A DNA stretch of 64,000 nt from Synechocystis sp. PCC 7509 (GTDB lineage Bacteria > Cyanobacteriota > Cyanobacteriia > Cyanobacteriales > Chroococcidiopsidaceae), in the NCBI RefSeq assembly GCF_000332075.2, contig NZ_KI966369.1, positions 18,888-82,887 of the forward strand, read 5' to 3'. A model generated the notes under the pieces. The model was given only the letters and a program-made list of their open reading frames with translations, made no database searches and was not told the origin of the DNA. A program made the position numbers and the translations under genes. Positions 49,721-59,687 of this stretch are shown here, in pieces (the stretch's first letter is position 1; the number at the start of each line of letters is the position of its first letter).

Positions 49721-50170
49721 TACTACCGTTTCTAGCTGACAATCATCGGAGACTAATCTTTTTTTTCCTGGTAATCTTAGTTCGGGTGCTTGAATTAAAA
49801 TATCTTCAACTTTTTTGACAATTCGATAAGCTGTAGACTCATTAATTCCCCAAGTTGCTCCTAAATGAAAAAAAGTTCTGTATTCTCGTAAAGTCTTCCG
49901 GGGGGATACTCCCCCCGGAGAGCTTTACGCAAGTATTCCAAAGTCATTAATACTTGGTCTTCTACTTTTAATTTTGATGGTCTTCCTGTTATCTTGCGTG
50001 AGCAATATACTTTTTTAACTATTTCTACCATTTGATTAAATGTCTGATAATGCACTCCAGATAATCGCTTGAATTCTTCAGCTTTAAGCTTTTTTACCTG
50101 TTTGTAAGTCATTATTGTCTCTATCTCATCTTTTTTTCCCAATTCTAACACCTACTTTTGCAAGAGGTCT
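49721..50170 (-). pseudogene. IS5-family transposase fragment with inserted hairpin
   Basis: Starting near 50112 (MTYKQVKKLKAEEFKRLSG), the N-terminal helix-turn-helix region of a cyanobacterial IS5 transposase is intact up to MTLEYLR. It is then broken by a 43-bp palindrome (49887-49929) and resumes with EYRTFFHLGATWGINEST, to about 49721. The outer end TTTTGCAAGAGGTCT at 50156-50170 is its inverted repeat; the same AGACCTCTTGC sequence occurs at 60322. It interrupts a metallopeptidase gene. Confidence 0.75.
49887..49929. repeat. 43-bp GC-rich palindrome inside the IS5 fragment
   Basis: CGTAAAG and CTTTACG form the outer arms and CCGGGGGG and CCCCCCGG the inner arms. Flanking IS5 coding sequence is continuous on both sides, so the hairpin was inserted. 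It resembles dispersed palindromic repeats of cyanobacteria. Confidence 0.7.
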
Positions 50171-50485
50171 AATATCTTTCTGCTCATTTCCTGCGGAAAA
50201 CGAGCCATTTTCAAAGAAGTAATAGCGCAACTTCGTTCCGTTAGCCCACTTCTTCTCAACCATTTGAATCAGCCGAACCCTTTCTGGGGACAAACTCGGA
50301 GCAAATACTCGCGGCTTTACTTGTGGTAAAGAGCAGTTCTGCTGTGTCTCGTTACCGTAACGTCCTTCACCAACTCCAATACTAGCGACTCCAAGTTTAG
50401 CTTCAAGCCGCTCAATTCGGTTTAACAACTGCTCAAGTTGAACAGTTGTTAATTTTGAAATCTCAGCTATGACAATTTCCTCCAA
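50171..50485 (-). pseudogene. N-terminal fragment of an astacin-like metallopeptidase
   Basis: About 105 residues. A coiled-coil-like N-terminus (TTVQLEQLLNRIERLEAKLG) is followed by MVEKKWANGTKLRYYFF, the start of cyanobacterial M12-type metallopeptidase domains. The frame is cut at the IS5 inverted repeat before the zinc-binding motif. Family assignment rests on this short region and is moderate. Confidence 0.5.
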
Positions 50486-51051
50486 ACCAAAAAGATTTGA
50501 GGTAGTATTTAGTTCAATTTAGGAACTTACTAACTCGCATTGTTATATGTACTCTTCAGTGCTTAATAAAGCCATTTCCAAATTGTTTAACAAGGCTTAA
50601 TAAATCTATTTTAGAATTCTTTAATTCTTCACAGCATTGTGTTTTATCTGCCACAGGACTGTAATACTCAAGTGCTTAACTATTGATATGAGCAAAGACA
50701 ATGTTTGCTCCTTACACCCGATTCAACATCATGCCCTTCTCAACGCTATGCCGCGTAGGAGGGTATTTTATTGACTCAGTTGCTAACTACGGTGCTTTGC
50801 TTCAAGCCTTACTGTTTATCAGGGGTATGAGTATCATTCGTGCAGAAAACCGGGCTAAGAGAAGTTACAGGGGTAATACAAATGTTTTTAAAAGCTGAAA
50901 CCCTTATTTTATCGTTGAGTAGTGACTCGACATCGGCATTAGCCAATGCTCTTGGTTATCACGATAATCCTTACCTAATAAGGCTTTTAAGCTTAACTCG
51001 GTTTTTGGTTCCGATAATACTCATGCCCCTATCTAACGGTTCTATCCAGGT
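50486..51051. other. Intergenic, no gene recognised
   Basis: About 565 bases between the metallopeptidase fragment and the Dabb gene. Short frames here have no recognisable product. Confidence 0.4.
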
Positions 51052-51357
51052 TCACTCAGCAACAAAATCAAATGCAACAGCGTCTTCGAGAATAGCAAAC
51101 AAGGCGTTTTTAACAAGTTCGTGCTTGGGATGCGGTAGATAGAAATCGCGTGCTGCTGCGCTTTCAAAGGTTGTGAGAAAGCCATGCGTAAAGCCTTTGT
51201 TAAATCCTTCAGGACTGGAATAAGCACCGCTAGAACAGTAATCAATTCCAGGAATAGAATGCTTTAATTCCTCAACTGCTTGCAGAACTTCAGCGATCGT
51301 CGTATCATTCAAATCTTGCTTAAATTTGAGCAGCACCATGTGATGAACTTGAGGCAT
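51052..51357 (-). CDS. Dabb-domain (stress-responsive A/B barrel) protein
   Basis: 101 residues. The pattern HHMVLLKFKQDLNDTTIAEV, then a conserved central region and HPKHELVKNAL before the end, is the dimeric alpha/beta barrel of the Dabb family. Members are small stress-associated proteins or enzymes of unknown substrate. Stand-alone gene. Confidence 0.85.
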   Translation of the reverse strand: MPQVHHMVLLKFKQDLNDTTIAEVLQAVEELKHSIPGIDYCSSGAYSSPEGFNKGFTHGFLTTFESAAARDFYLPHPKHELVKNALFAILEDAVAFDFVAE

Positions 51358-51579
51358 AATGATTAGGCTCCAAAACTATTAATGTGCAAACAGCACTACT
51401 AAAGATTGCAATTCTGTTCAATCAAATATATCAGCTTTAATAAAGCCATCAGGGATACCAAGTGAAGAAGTTCGGAACTTTTTCAGGACAAAGGTAGCAA
51501 GTTGTAAAAGCTCAGGTAGTGCATTGAGGGCGATCGCAATCAATTGGTCAGTAAAGCTTTTGCACTACTGCTGACGAGC

Positions 51580-52017
51580 TTATACGGAATCATCTACCCA
51601 TCCACAACTAGGGCAATCAAAGTGAACGATGTGAAAATTAGCTTGTGGGAAATGGTACTTGCAAGCAGGACAAACGCCAGTAAATAATGGGTGATTGTCT
51701 AGAAGCCACAATTGCTCCTCTCTTGTTCGTTGCTTAGGTTGAAGGATTAACTCGCCATTGTAGTAAGTAGCCCCTTCTGGCTGCCACTGTTCCTCATCAG
51801 AATCTAGGCTGAAAGGATTGCTAAATGGCTCGTCACTATTTTCTGGCTGTTGGGGTTGCAATCCTAGAAAGTCTTGGAAGCGCTTGTTCTCTGAGTCGGG
51901 GTCGGGTCGAAAGTCTGGGCAGAAATCGCTATCTTGTCCGTAAGGGTGGACAGCGCAGACCAATGATGGGTCGTGGGCGCACATGAGGCAGATTTCGCAA
52001 TCGGGAATTTTGGGCAT
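51580..52017 (-). CDS. Cys-rich cyanobacterial protein with two zinc-ribbon-like motifs
   Basis: 145 residues. An N-terminal cysteine set (CEICLMCAHDPSLVCAVHP, then DFCPDF) and a C-terminal set (CPACKYHF ... DCPSCGWVD) suggest two metal-binding knuckles separated by an acidic, proline-rich linker. I do not know a function. The last residues after CPSCGW are typical of a zinc-ribbon end. Confidence 0.7.
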   Translation of the reverse strand: MPKIPDCEICLMCAHDPSLVCAVHPYGQDSDFCPDFRPDPDSENKRFQDFLGLQPQQPENSDEPFSNPFSLDSDEEQWQPEGATYYNGELILQPKQRTREEQLWLLDNHPLFTGVCPACKYHFPQANFHIVHFDCPSCGWVDDSV

Positions 52018-52535
52018 AAGAAAAAACGTTTTGACTACTGCTCAACAATATTAATCCGACCTGGTTGTTCGCAGTCCGTATCGTAAAGCTTGACGGCAAC
52101 ACCATTACGAACGACGACACAAAGTATTTTTGGCGGTGGAAATAGCTTTAAATACCATATCGGGAAGGTAGTAAGGGGAATTAATATTGCCTGGGCGTTC
52201 ACGCAAGTGTCCGCTCTGCGGAATCGCAAATCGTTTGAAATTGAAACGTTGTTTTTCCATGCTCTTAGATTACCCAGATCGAAAGGTAAAAGCGCCACTG
52301 TCATCCCTAGAAAACACAAGCCCAGCAGACCTTCTCGCAGTTCCCAACTAACGCGGCTTGATAGTAAAAGCAAAGGAGGGCAAACCAAGGCAAATAGAGG
52401 TAAGGTTGCTAAATAATTAAAAGGTTAATCAAAAATTTAATGGTTCGCAACTGAAACCATCCAGCCTTGATGTCAAGCTGGACGGCAGAGGAACTCCAGG
52501 TAGTTCTTGGAGTTCCTGATTAAGCGATCGCTACT

Positions 52536-54041
52536 TTAGCTGCGTTTTCTATTCCAGGGGCCCCAAATAGCAAAGGTAATACCGGGGGTCTGGATATTGA
52601 CAAAAAGTGTTCTGCCATCCGGTGAGAAGCAAGCACCAGCAAATTCATTACCGACAAATGCTTCCTTTGCTGGGTCGTTAGTTACTCCAGCAAAAAGAAC
52701 ATTCTTAGCAAATTGATAAAGTTCGCCCTGTGGGTTAACACCAACAAGATATTGGAAATCGTCGCTGCTATCTTCGCAAAGCAACAGGTCGCCGAAAGGA
52801 GTAACCGTCACGTTATCAGGTTCATCTAGCAATTCGCCACTAGAAGCGGCTTCAACTAAAAGGGTCAAGGTTTCATTTGAAGGGTTGTAAGCCCAAACTT
52901 GTCCGTTACCGCGACCATTAGTGCTACCGGAGGCTGGAGGCCCAGCTTGAGTCGCCACAAAATAAACTAACCCATTGCCGTACCAAGCTCCCTCACCCCG
53001 AAAGAAAATAGCTGCACCTTTTAACTGCGCTTGATAGCGGACTCCAACTTCACCTGCGGTAATATTGCCAAGTCTATTTTCTGATACTGGGTCGGGATTA
53101 TCGATGGCAACCCACTCCACAGGCATTGGTACTCCAGGCTGGATAGCTCCGAGTTGACCGCCTTGAGTTGGGTTGTTAGTTGTATTTACAGGCACGCTTG
53201 AGCCTCTAATCTTTAGAGCATAAAGATTACCGCCTTCAGTTAACTGTCCGGGGGAAGTTGGTCTACCTACTGCTGGGACAAATCTATAAAAACAGCTATC
53301 ACCACGATCTTCGGTTTCGTAAATGTATCCAGTATTGGGGTCTACTGCTACAGCCTCGTGGCTGAAACGTCCCATCGCTGTGAGCGGAACTGGAGTTACT
53401 AATCCTGTATTGGGGTCGGCAATAACCTCAAAATTGTAGCCGTGCTTAACTGTATTGCCATTGCTAGTAGTGGTAGAGAAGGTTTCTTCGCAACTAATCC
53501 AAGTACCCCAGGGTGTTAGTCCCCCTGCACAGTTCGTCCTCGTTCCTGCTAAAGAGGCAAAATGCTTGATGACTTCGCGGTTAGGTCCGAGCATCAGAGT
53601 TGTCGTTCCACCCAAGGCGGAACTTGAATATCTTGGCGAACCAGAAACCGGATAGTTATAATTGGGAGGCAAGGAAGTGCTTAGTTCATGGTTGCGAACT
53701 AGGATTGTCGTATTGCCTGGGCCGGGAAATGCTGCCATGCCGTCGTGACCTGCGGGGACAAGAGTGCCATCACTCATTGGTTGACCAACAATTGAGATAG
53801 CGCGGTAGTTAAAACCTGGGGGAAGCGCCAGTAAGGCTTCTTTACTTAAGTCGCCAACAACGGTGTTCGCTAGTTCGGCAGCATTGACAGGAAGCTTAGG
53901 CTCTAATGAACCAAAACCAATACCTGTTGCAACTTGACCTTGGGCAACCTTGGCATAAAAAGCTTCCAAAGGAGAAACCATTGTTACGCCAGCCGCCGTT
54001 GTGCCAGCTAGGGTTAGAAACTTGCGTCGTGAAAACGACAT
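52536..54041 (-). CDS. phoX: PhoX-like (DUF839) phosphatase, Tat-exported
   Basis: 501 residues. The N-terminus MSFSRRKFLTLAGTTAAGVT is a twin-arginine signal. The body matches DUF839/PhoX: GFNYRAISIVGQPMSDG, VRNHELST, CAGGLTPWGTWISCEET, and the C-terminal LLCEDSSDD and GACFSPDGRTLFVNIQTPG. PhoX enzymes are calcium/iron-dependent alkaline phosphatases that act outside the cytoplasm. The start has GGAG upstream. Repeats resembling a Pho box lie 112-140 bases upstream, consistent with phosphate-starvation control. Confidence 0.85.
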   Translation of the reverse strand: MSFSRRKFLTLAGTTAAGVTMVSPLEAFYAKVAQGQVATGIGFGSLEPKLPVNAAELANTVVGDLSKEALLALPPGFNYRAISIVGQPMSDGTLVPAGHDGMAAFPGPGNTTILVRNHELSTSLPPNYNYPVSGSPRYSSSALGGTTTLMLGPNREVIKHFASLAGTRTNCAGGLTPWGTWISCEETFSTTTSNGNTVKHGYNFEVIADPNTGLVTPVPLTAMGRFSHEAVAVDPNTGYIYETEDRGDSCFYRFVPAVGRPTSPGQLTEGGNLYALKIRGSSVPVNTTNNPTQGGQLGAIQPGVPMPVEWVAIDNPDPVSENRLGNITAGEVGVRYQAQLKGAAIFFRGEGAWYGNGLVYFVATQAGPPASGSTNGRGNGQVWAYNPSNETLTLLVEAASSGELLDEPDNVTVTPFGDLLLCEDSSDDFQYLVGVNPQGELYQFAKNVLFAGVTNDPAKEAFVGNEFAGACFSPDGRTLFVNIQTPGITFAIWGPWNRKRS

Positions 54042-54806
54042 TTTTTTGTGTCTCCTGCTGATTAGGGATGCGATGTTAAACTAATGTCCTAAATCCAGAA
54101 AAGTCTGGAGTATTTCGTAGCAAAAAATACTTAAACTAGGCTATCAACCAGTAGTTAATTTTTGATTAAATAAAAGTTAATATTCTGTTTGAAGCGCTAT
54201 CTACGGTATTGACGAATCAAAAATCGGGAGCATTTCTGATTTAAGTTTTCTTGGCTAAATACCGATTGCTCTCAATTATTTCTCAATCTCTTCTCTTAGC
54301 AATTTAAGGATGCTTTGTGGGTGTGGTCAAAAGTGGTTGGTCAGTCAGAATAGTTAATGTTTACAAGAGTTAGGTATTGAAATAAAATCCCATCGTTTTT
54401 AGCGCAGCTGACCATTTCCTTAAAGGATGAAAGTCATCTTCTTTCACTGCTTATTGGGCTAAGTGTGTAAGTCCTAGTTTAAGCCAAGCAATACGACGCA
54501 ATTAACCTAGCTTGAGGAGGGCGCAACAAGAAGTCTTAATGTTGTAACCGAGAGTAAGTAATCTTTTGCGTCAGGTCTCCCAGCACCAATTAGTGTGTAG
54601 ATTTACGTACAAACTGAAATGACACTCAATATCACTTGAAAATATTGCCGTATTATTCAGTGATTCTACCATAGCCGCTTTTAGAGCCACTAGAGGAAAA
54701 TATCATTAGTGTAAAGTTGCTGTGAAGCGAAGGATTTGACAGTCAAACTGTTGAACACCAAGAGCTTAATGCAGCAAAGGTCAATTCAGCACAGGTAGGA
54801 ACAATA
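54042..54806. other. Divergent intergenic region with Pho-box-like repeats
   Basis: About 765 bases separate the divergent phoX and GGDEF-EAL genes. It contains the Pho-box candidate (54153-54181), and TTTGAC-A-GTCAAA at 54735-54747, a palindrome about 60 bases upstream of the GGDEF-EAL start that could be an operator. No gene was recognised. Confidence 0.45.
54153..54181 (-). promoter_or_regulatory. Candidate Pho box of phoX
   Basis: On the phoX strand three repeats, ATTAACT, TTTAATC and ATTAACT, start 11 bases apart. Cyanobacterial SphR sites are tandem TTAAC-type repeats with 11-base spacing. The position upstream of a phosphatase gene supports this; the sequences are AT-rich, so chance is possible. 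Confidence 0.4.
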
Positions 54807-57524
54807 TTGACAAACGCTCTTCTCAAAACTTGTTCCCAAACTGCAAGCACAATTGTTATCCTGATTGGCTGCGTAGTGATACTGGGGTGGCTATATAATA
54901 TTCCCTTACTAAAGAGTATTCTTCCAGGATTTGTCGCCATGAGACCAAATACAGCACTGGGATTCATAATGGCAGGTCTATCATTAAAGTTACGATTGCC
55001 TACGAAAGAGCGCGGTAGAGGTGTGTATGCTTTCTGGAGAGAATTAATTGGCTTAGGATGCTCGATTTTGGTGTTCCTGCTGGGAGGATTAACGCTTATT
55101 GAGTATTTTTTCAGGTGGGACTTGCACATCGACCAATTGTTATTTATCCAAACCACCGCTCCCGATAGTTTTGGTACTATTGCCCCTGGACGGATGGCGT
55201 TTAGTACCGCTCTAGGCTTTGTAATATGCGGTTTGTCTTTAATCCTGTTAAAAGTAAAAGGGCAAAAAATTCAGATATTGGCACAAGGGTTGACCCTTGT
55301 GCCAGCTTTGCTCGGCTCAATGACATTGATTGGTTATGCCTATGGTGCTACAGCTTTAATCGGGATTGTTTTCCTAGCGACGATGGCTTTGCACACAGCC
55401 GTTACCTTTATTATTCTCTCGATTGGCATTGTCCTAACTGCTCCAAACCATACCTTAGTTCGGACAATTTTGGCAGATACGGTGGGAGGAGTGACGGCAC
55501 GGCGTTTGTTGCCATCTACTATTATTATTCCCTTAGTGCTTGGTTGGTTATGTTTGCAAGGTCAAAAAACTGGACTATTTGGCACAGAATTTGGTGTAGC
55601 GCTGCTGGTGCTGTCTAACATTATTACCTTTGCTGTCTTAGTCTGGTGGAACGCCAGAATATTAAATCAGATGGACAGGAAGCGTAAGCAGGCAGAGTTG
55701 ACGGTCTTAAAAGCATATGATGATTTAGAAAACCGAGTTAGCGAACGAACTGAAGAACTAGAAGTCGCAAATGTACTTCTGCAAGCAGAGATTATTGAGC
55801 GTAGACAGGCGGAGGAAGCTTTGCGACATAGTGAAGAACGGTATCGTTGTTTAACGCTAGCAACTACACAAATTATTTGGACTAACAGTGCGGACGGAAG
55901 AATGATTGGAGAGCAGCCTAGCTGGAGTACCTTCACTGGTCAAACCTATGAAAAGTATCAGAATTTTGGCTGGTCAGCAACTATACATCCGGAGGACTTA
56001 GAGCATACTCTAGCTAGCTGGAATAAAGCTGTCTCAACTCAAAGCTTATGCGAAATGGAACACCGCGTGTGCCGCCACGACGGAGAATATAGGTATTGTT
56101 CTGTCCGTGCGGCACCAGTTCTCAACGCTGATGGTAGTATCCGTGAGTGGGTGGGGGCGCATACTGATATCACAGAGCGGAAGCGAGCGGAAGTTGCTCT
56201 GCGGGAGAGCGAGCAGCGTTTAGCTTGGCACAGTCGCCATGACGGGTTGACAGGATTAATAAATCGATGGGAATTTGAGCAGCATTTGGAACAGACCCTC
56301 TACAGTGCTAAAACTCATAATCAACAGCATTCACTGTGTTTTCTGGATTTAGATCAGTTCAAGATTGTCAATGACACCTGCGGTCATGCCGCAGGAGATG
56401 AACTACTACGTCAAGTTACTGCTTTGCTCCAAAAGCAGGTGCGTGCCACCGATACTCTTGCCCGTTTAGGCGGCGATGAATTTGGTCTATTGCTAAATCT
56501 TTGTCCCTTAAGTCAGTCACTGCGTATTGCTAATGCGCTGCGTCAAAGTCTCCAAGAATTTCGGTTTAGTTGGCAAGACAAAACTTTTACGATTGGGGTG
56601 AGCATTGGTTTAGTTAGCATTAATGCCGATAGCTTAGACCTATCTAACGTTTTGAGTGCGGCGGACATGGCTTGTTATGCAGCTAAGAATGCTGGGCGTA
56701 ATCGCGTACACCAATATCAAGCTGACGACCAGGATTTGGCAATTAGGCATGGTCAAATGCAATGGATATCTCGGCTGACTAAAGCTTTGCAGTTTAATTC
56801 TTTTTGCCTTTATTACCAACCAATTATCCCCTTGGCTCTAGCCGAGTCCCAAGGGAAGCATTACGAAGTCTTGCTACGTCTCCAGGATGAACCTGGTAAG
56901 TTAGTGCCGCCAATGGCGTTTATTCCGGCGGCAGAACGCTATAACTTAATGCATCTCATTGACCGTTGGGTCATCAGTACGTTCTTTGCTAGTCTTGACC
57001 AGCACTGTCAGGAAACTGGGTCATCTTGCCTAGAACTGTGCTGTTCTAATATGTACGCCATTAACCTCTCTGGGGCAAGTATCAATGATGAATCTTTCAT
57101 TGACTTCTTAGAGCAGCAGTTCTCCTTATACTCTGTCCCCCCCCAAGTAATTTGCTTTGAAATTACTGAAACTGTCGCTATTACTAACTTAAGCCAGGCA
57201 GGTAAGCTAATTTGCAAACTCAAGCAGCTTGGTTGTCGTTTCGCTTTAGATGACTTTGGTAGTGGTATGTCTTCTTTTGCTTACCTCAAAAATCTACCAG
57301 TAGATTATTTGAAAATTGATGGCGAATTTATCAAGGACATTGTTGAAGATCCAATGGATTTAGCACTGACCCAAGCAATCAACCAAGTTGGTCATGCCAT
57401 GGGAATTCAGACTATTGCGGAGTTTGTTGAAAATGATCATATCTTGAAGAAAATCACCGCCCTTGGCATAGATTATGCCCAAGGCTACGGCATTGCTAAA
57501 CCACAGCCTCTTCAATTTAACTGA
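54807..57524 (+). CDS. Membrane-anchored PAS-GGDEF-EAL protein (c-di-GMP turnover)
   Basis: 905 residues from a TTG with GGTAGGA eight bases upstream. The first 290 residues contain seven or eight hydrophobic segments (putative sensory membrane domain), followed by a coiled coil (RTEELEVANVLLQAEI). A PAS domain covers about 338-470. The GGDEF domain has RLGGDEFGLL with the GGDEF motif intact, and the EAL domain has YEVLLRL (EVL for EAL), ETVAITNL and DDFGSGMSSFAYLKNL. Catalytic residues of both domains look largely kept, so it may make and degrade c-di-GMP in response to a membrane signal. Confidence 0.9.
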   Translation: MTNALLKTCSQTASTIVILIGCVVILGWLYNIPLLKSILPGFVAMRPNTALGFIMAGLSLKLRLPTKERGRGVYAFWRELIGLGCSILVFLLGGLTLIEYFFRWDLHIDQLLFIQTTAPDSFGTIAPGRMAFSTALGFVICGLSLILLKVKGQKIQILAQGLTLVPALLGSMTLIGYAYGATALIGIVFLATMALHTAVTFIILSIGIVLTAPNHTLVRTILADTVGGVTARRLLPSTIIIPLVLGWLCLQGQKTGLFGTEFGVALLVLSNIITFAVLVWWNARILNQMDRKRKQAELTVLKAYDDLENRVSERTEELEVANVLLQAEIIERRQAEEALRHSEERYRCLTLATTQIIWTNSADGRMIGEQPSWSTFTGQTYEKYQNFGWSATIHPEDLEHTLASWNKAVSTQSLCEMEHRVCRHDGEYRYCSVRAAPVLNADGSIREWVGAHTDITERKRAEVALRESEQRLAWHSRHDGLTGLINRWEFEQHLEQTLYSAKTHNQQHSLCFLDLDQFKIVNDTCGHAAGDELLRQVTALLQKQVRATDTLARLGGDEFGLLLNLCPLSQSLRIANALRQSLQEFRFSWQDKTFTIGVSIGLVSINADSLDLSNVLSAADMACYAAKNAGRNRVHQYQADDQDLAIRHGQMQWISRLTKALQFNSFCLYYQPIIPLALAESQGKHYEVLLRLQDEPGKLVPPMAFIPAAERYNLMHLIDRWVISTFFASLDQHCQETGSSCLELCCSNMYAINLSGASINDESFIDFLEQQFSLYSVPPQVICFEITETVAITNLSQAGKLICKLKQLGCRFALDDFGSGMSSFAYLKNLPVDYLKIDGEFIKDIVEDPMDLALTQAINQVGHAMGIQTIAEFVENDHILKKITALGIDYAQGYGIAKPQPLQFN

Positions 57525-57549
57525 TGAACAGTGGCGCAAGCAAAGCAAA

Positions 57550-57849
57550 TCAGATATTTATATAACTCTGACGTATATTCGCCTTCATCGTCCAGAAATC
57601 ATCCCACCAGCCGTTAGCCCGAATAACTCGCAGCGCTAACATTAGATTAACTGTATTTGGATGCCAGCTAGCTCCTGGAATCTTCAGGCGCTTTTGGGGA
57701 ATATAGCGATGAGCGCTTTCGACTTCTCCTGAACCAATTGGTAGACCTTGGGCGAGGAATTTTTCATAACTTACAGCATCAGAGAACCGTTGAAGGTACT
57801 CTGACAAATTAGCAAGGCGCTTTCTGCCCTGACCCCAATTGTTAAATGT
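57550..57849 (-). pseudogene. C-terminal fragment of an ISKra4-family transposase
   Basis: About 99 residues with GLPIGSGEVESAHRYIPQKRLKIPGA and MLALRVIRANGWWDDFW, the conserved C-terminal region of ISKra4 transposases. The remaining four fifths are missing; the cut coincides with the left side of the ISL3 element, so ISL3 insertion or an associated deletion removed it. Confidence 0.75.
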
Positions 57850-57859
57850 CAACTATCCT

Positions 57860-59651
57860 GGGTTCTTCCAAGCTTTTGGTGATCTTGCCTCATAATGAAA
57901 ATATCCGCTTTTTTAGAGTTTTAGAGGTCGTGAAACTCCTCCAACATTTTCTGCCTGACTCTCAAAACCTTCGCCTTGAAGGTTGGCAGCTAAAGGCTTC
58001 TGAGCATCACTGGTGGGCAGTGGTCGCCTCGACTCAGACGATGGCTGAATGTCCCGTTTGTAGTCAGTTTAGCCGACGAGTGCATAGCCGTTATCAACGT
58101 ACCTTAGAAGATTTGTCATTGGTGCAATATCGCCTGACGCTTCAGGTCAAAGTGCGGAAATTCTTCTGCCTCAATTCCGCTTGTCTGCGTCGAATTTTCA
58201 CCGAGCGGATTCCAGAAGTGGCAGCACCCTGGGCAAGAAAGACGTTGCGTTTGATGCAACAATTGCAGCACATCGGTCTAGCCTTAGGCGGTGCTGCGGG
58301 AGCAAAACTTGTGAAGCAACTGGGCTATCAAGTCAGTGGCAGTAACTTGTTGAACTATCTTGCCCAACTTTCCTTGCCTCCAATTGAGGTTCCCAAGCAT
58401 CTGGGTGTCGATGACTTTGCTTTTCGACGGGGACGACAGTACGGCACGATTCTAGTTGACTTAGAACAGCACCGACCTATTGCCCTGCTTGCAGATCGCA
58501 AAGCTGAAACATTAGCTCAGTGGTTGCGGCAACATCCTGGAGTCGAAGTCTTGTCTCGTGACCGCTCTAAGCTCTATCGCAGTGGGATGAACCAAGGCGC
58601 ACCGAATGCGGTGCAGGTTGCAGACAGATTTTATCTGGTACAGAACCTCACGGAAACCTTGGAAAAGGTGTTCAGACTCTATCCGGCTGAGTTGAAAGCG
58701 ATTGAACAACAGCATCGCCCAACCACTATCGCCCCAGAAGTTGCAATGGTGCGACCGAAACCCACGGCAACCGCAGCAGAGCAATCCCAATTCCAAGCCA
58801 AGCATCAACTACGGATTGACCAACAACAGCAGATCAAACATTTGACTGAACAACGGTGGACACAAGCTGCGATTGCTCAAGCGGTAGGGGTGAGTGAGAA
58901 AACTGTGCAGCGCTATGTCAAACTCCCTGACTTTCCTGCGATTCAACCCCGTCGTAAAGCGTTTGGTAAAAGTGTTCTTGACCCTTACAAAGCTCGATTC
59001 TTAGGCTGGTGGAACGACGGAATGCGACAGCCTCGATTGCTGATGAGTCTACTGCAACAACAAGGATACGAGGGGAGTCTCCGCACCGTCACCCGCTACA
59101 TCAGTCAGTTGCGGACGGCTCAAGGTCTGCCTACTAAAGTGGGATGTTCCCTTCAGAGTTCAGTCAAAGTGTGCGATCTGCAATCTCCACCCTTGACCGC
59201 TCGACGTGCCAGCTATCTCGTGGTGAAGCGCCAAGAGAATCGAGACCCAGAAGAGCAGGCTCTGATTGAGAAACTCATCGCACAACACCTAGACCTGGAA
59301 ATAGCAATTGAGTCCGCCGATGAATTCTTATACCTCCTCCGCCAACGACAAGGAGAAGCATTTGATGCTTGGATATGCAAAGTTCTCAAAAGCCCGTTAA
59401 AACCCTTTCAAGCGTTTGCAGAAGGGTTACTGGATGACTATGATGCGGTGAAGGCAAGCATGACCCTGAGTATTAGCAATGGTGTAGTGGAGGGATTAAA
59501 CAACCGCCTCAAATTGCTGAAGCGGCAAATGTATGGACGAGCAGAATTGGCGTTGCTTAACAAGCGTTTTGTCCTAGCTACTTAGGATTGCTCCATCTAT
59601 CAGTCGTAGTTCGGCTGATGAGGCAAGATCACCAAAAGCTTGGAAGAACCC
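57860..59651 (+). mobile_element. ISL3-family insertion sequence
   Basis: 1792 bp bounded by inverted repeats starting GGGTTCTTCCAAGC (left) and ending GCTTGGAAGAACCC (right). The transposase is intact. The left flank (ACTATCCT) and right flank (TATTTAAT) do not match as an 8-bp duplication. The left flank is a broken ISKra4 gene and the right flank an Lrp gene. Confidence 0.85.
57930..59585 (+). CDS. ISL3-family transposase
   Basis: About 551 residues from a GTG at 57930 (AGAGG just upstream); a longer frame starts outside the element at 57846. A zinc-ribbon-like N-terminus (CPVCSQF ... CLNSACLRRIF) is followed by the DDE catalytic region HLGVDDFAFRRGRQYGT, and VVEGLNNRLKLLKRQMYG near the end. 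An extra HTH (AAIAQAVGVSEKTVQRYVK) lies in the middle. It appears intact. Confidence 0.85.
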   Translation: MKLLQHFLPDSQNLRLEGWQLKASEHHWWAVVASTQTMAECPVCSQFSRRVHSRYQRTLEDLSLVQYRLTLQVKVRKFFCLNSACLRRIFTERIPEVAAPWARKTLRLMQQLQHIGLALGGAAGAKLVKQLGYQVSGSNLLNYLAQLSLPPIEVPKHLGVDDFAFRRGRQYGTILVDLEQHRPIALLADRKAETLAQWLRQHPGVEVLSRDRSKLYRSGMNQGAPNAVQVADRFYLVQNLTETLEKVFRLYPAELKAIEQQHRPTTIAPEVAMVRPKPTATAAEQSQFQAKHQLRIDQQQQIKHLTEQRWTQAAIAQAVGVSEKTVQRYVKLPDFPAIQPRRKAFGKSVLDPYKARFLGWWNDGMRQPRLLMSLLQQQGYEGSLRTVTRYISQLRTAQGLPTKVGCSLQSSVKVCDLQSPPLTARRASYLVVKRQENRDPEEQALIEKLIAQHLDLEIAIESADEFLYLLRQRQGEAFDAWICKVLKSPLKPFQAFAEGLLDDYDAVKASMTLSISNGVVEGLNNRLKLLKRQMYGRAELALLNKRFVLAT

Positions 59652-59687
59652 TATTTAATTGTCGTTTAACAACTGGATACCAAGGGG

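Noticed and set aside
50701-50898. 65-residue open frame
   Set aside because: No recognisable features; probably a chance frame in intergenic DNA.
52035-52388. 117-residue minus-strand open frame
   Set aside because: It has no domain, odd composition and no ribosome site; an overlapping plus-strand frame is equally open.
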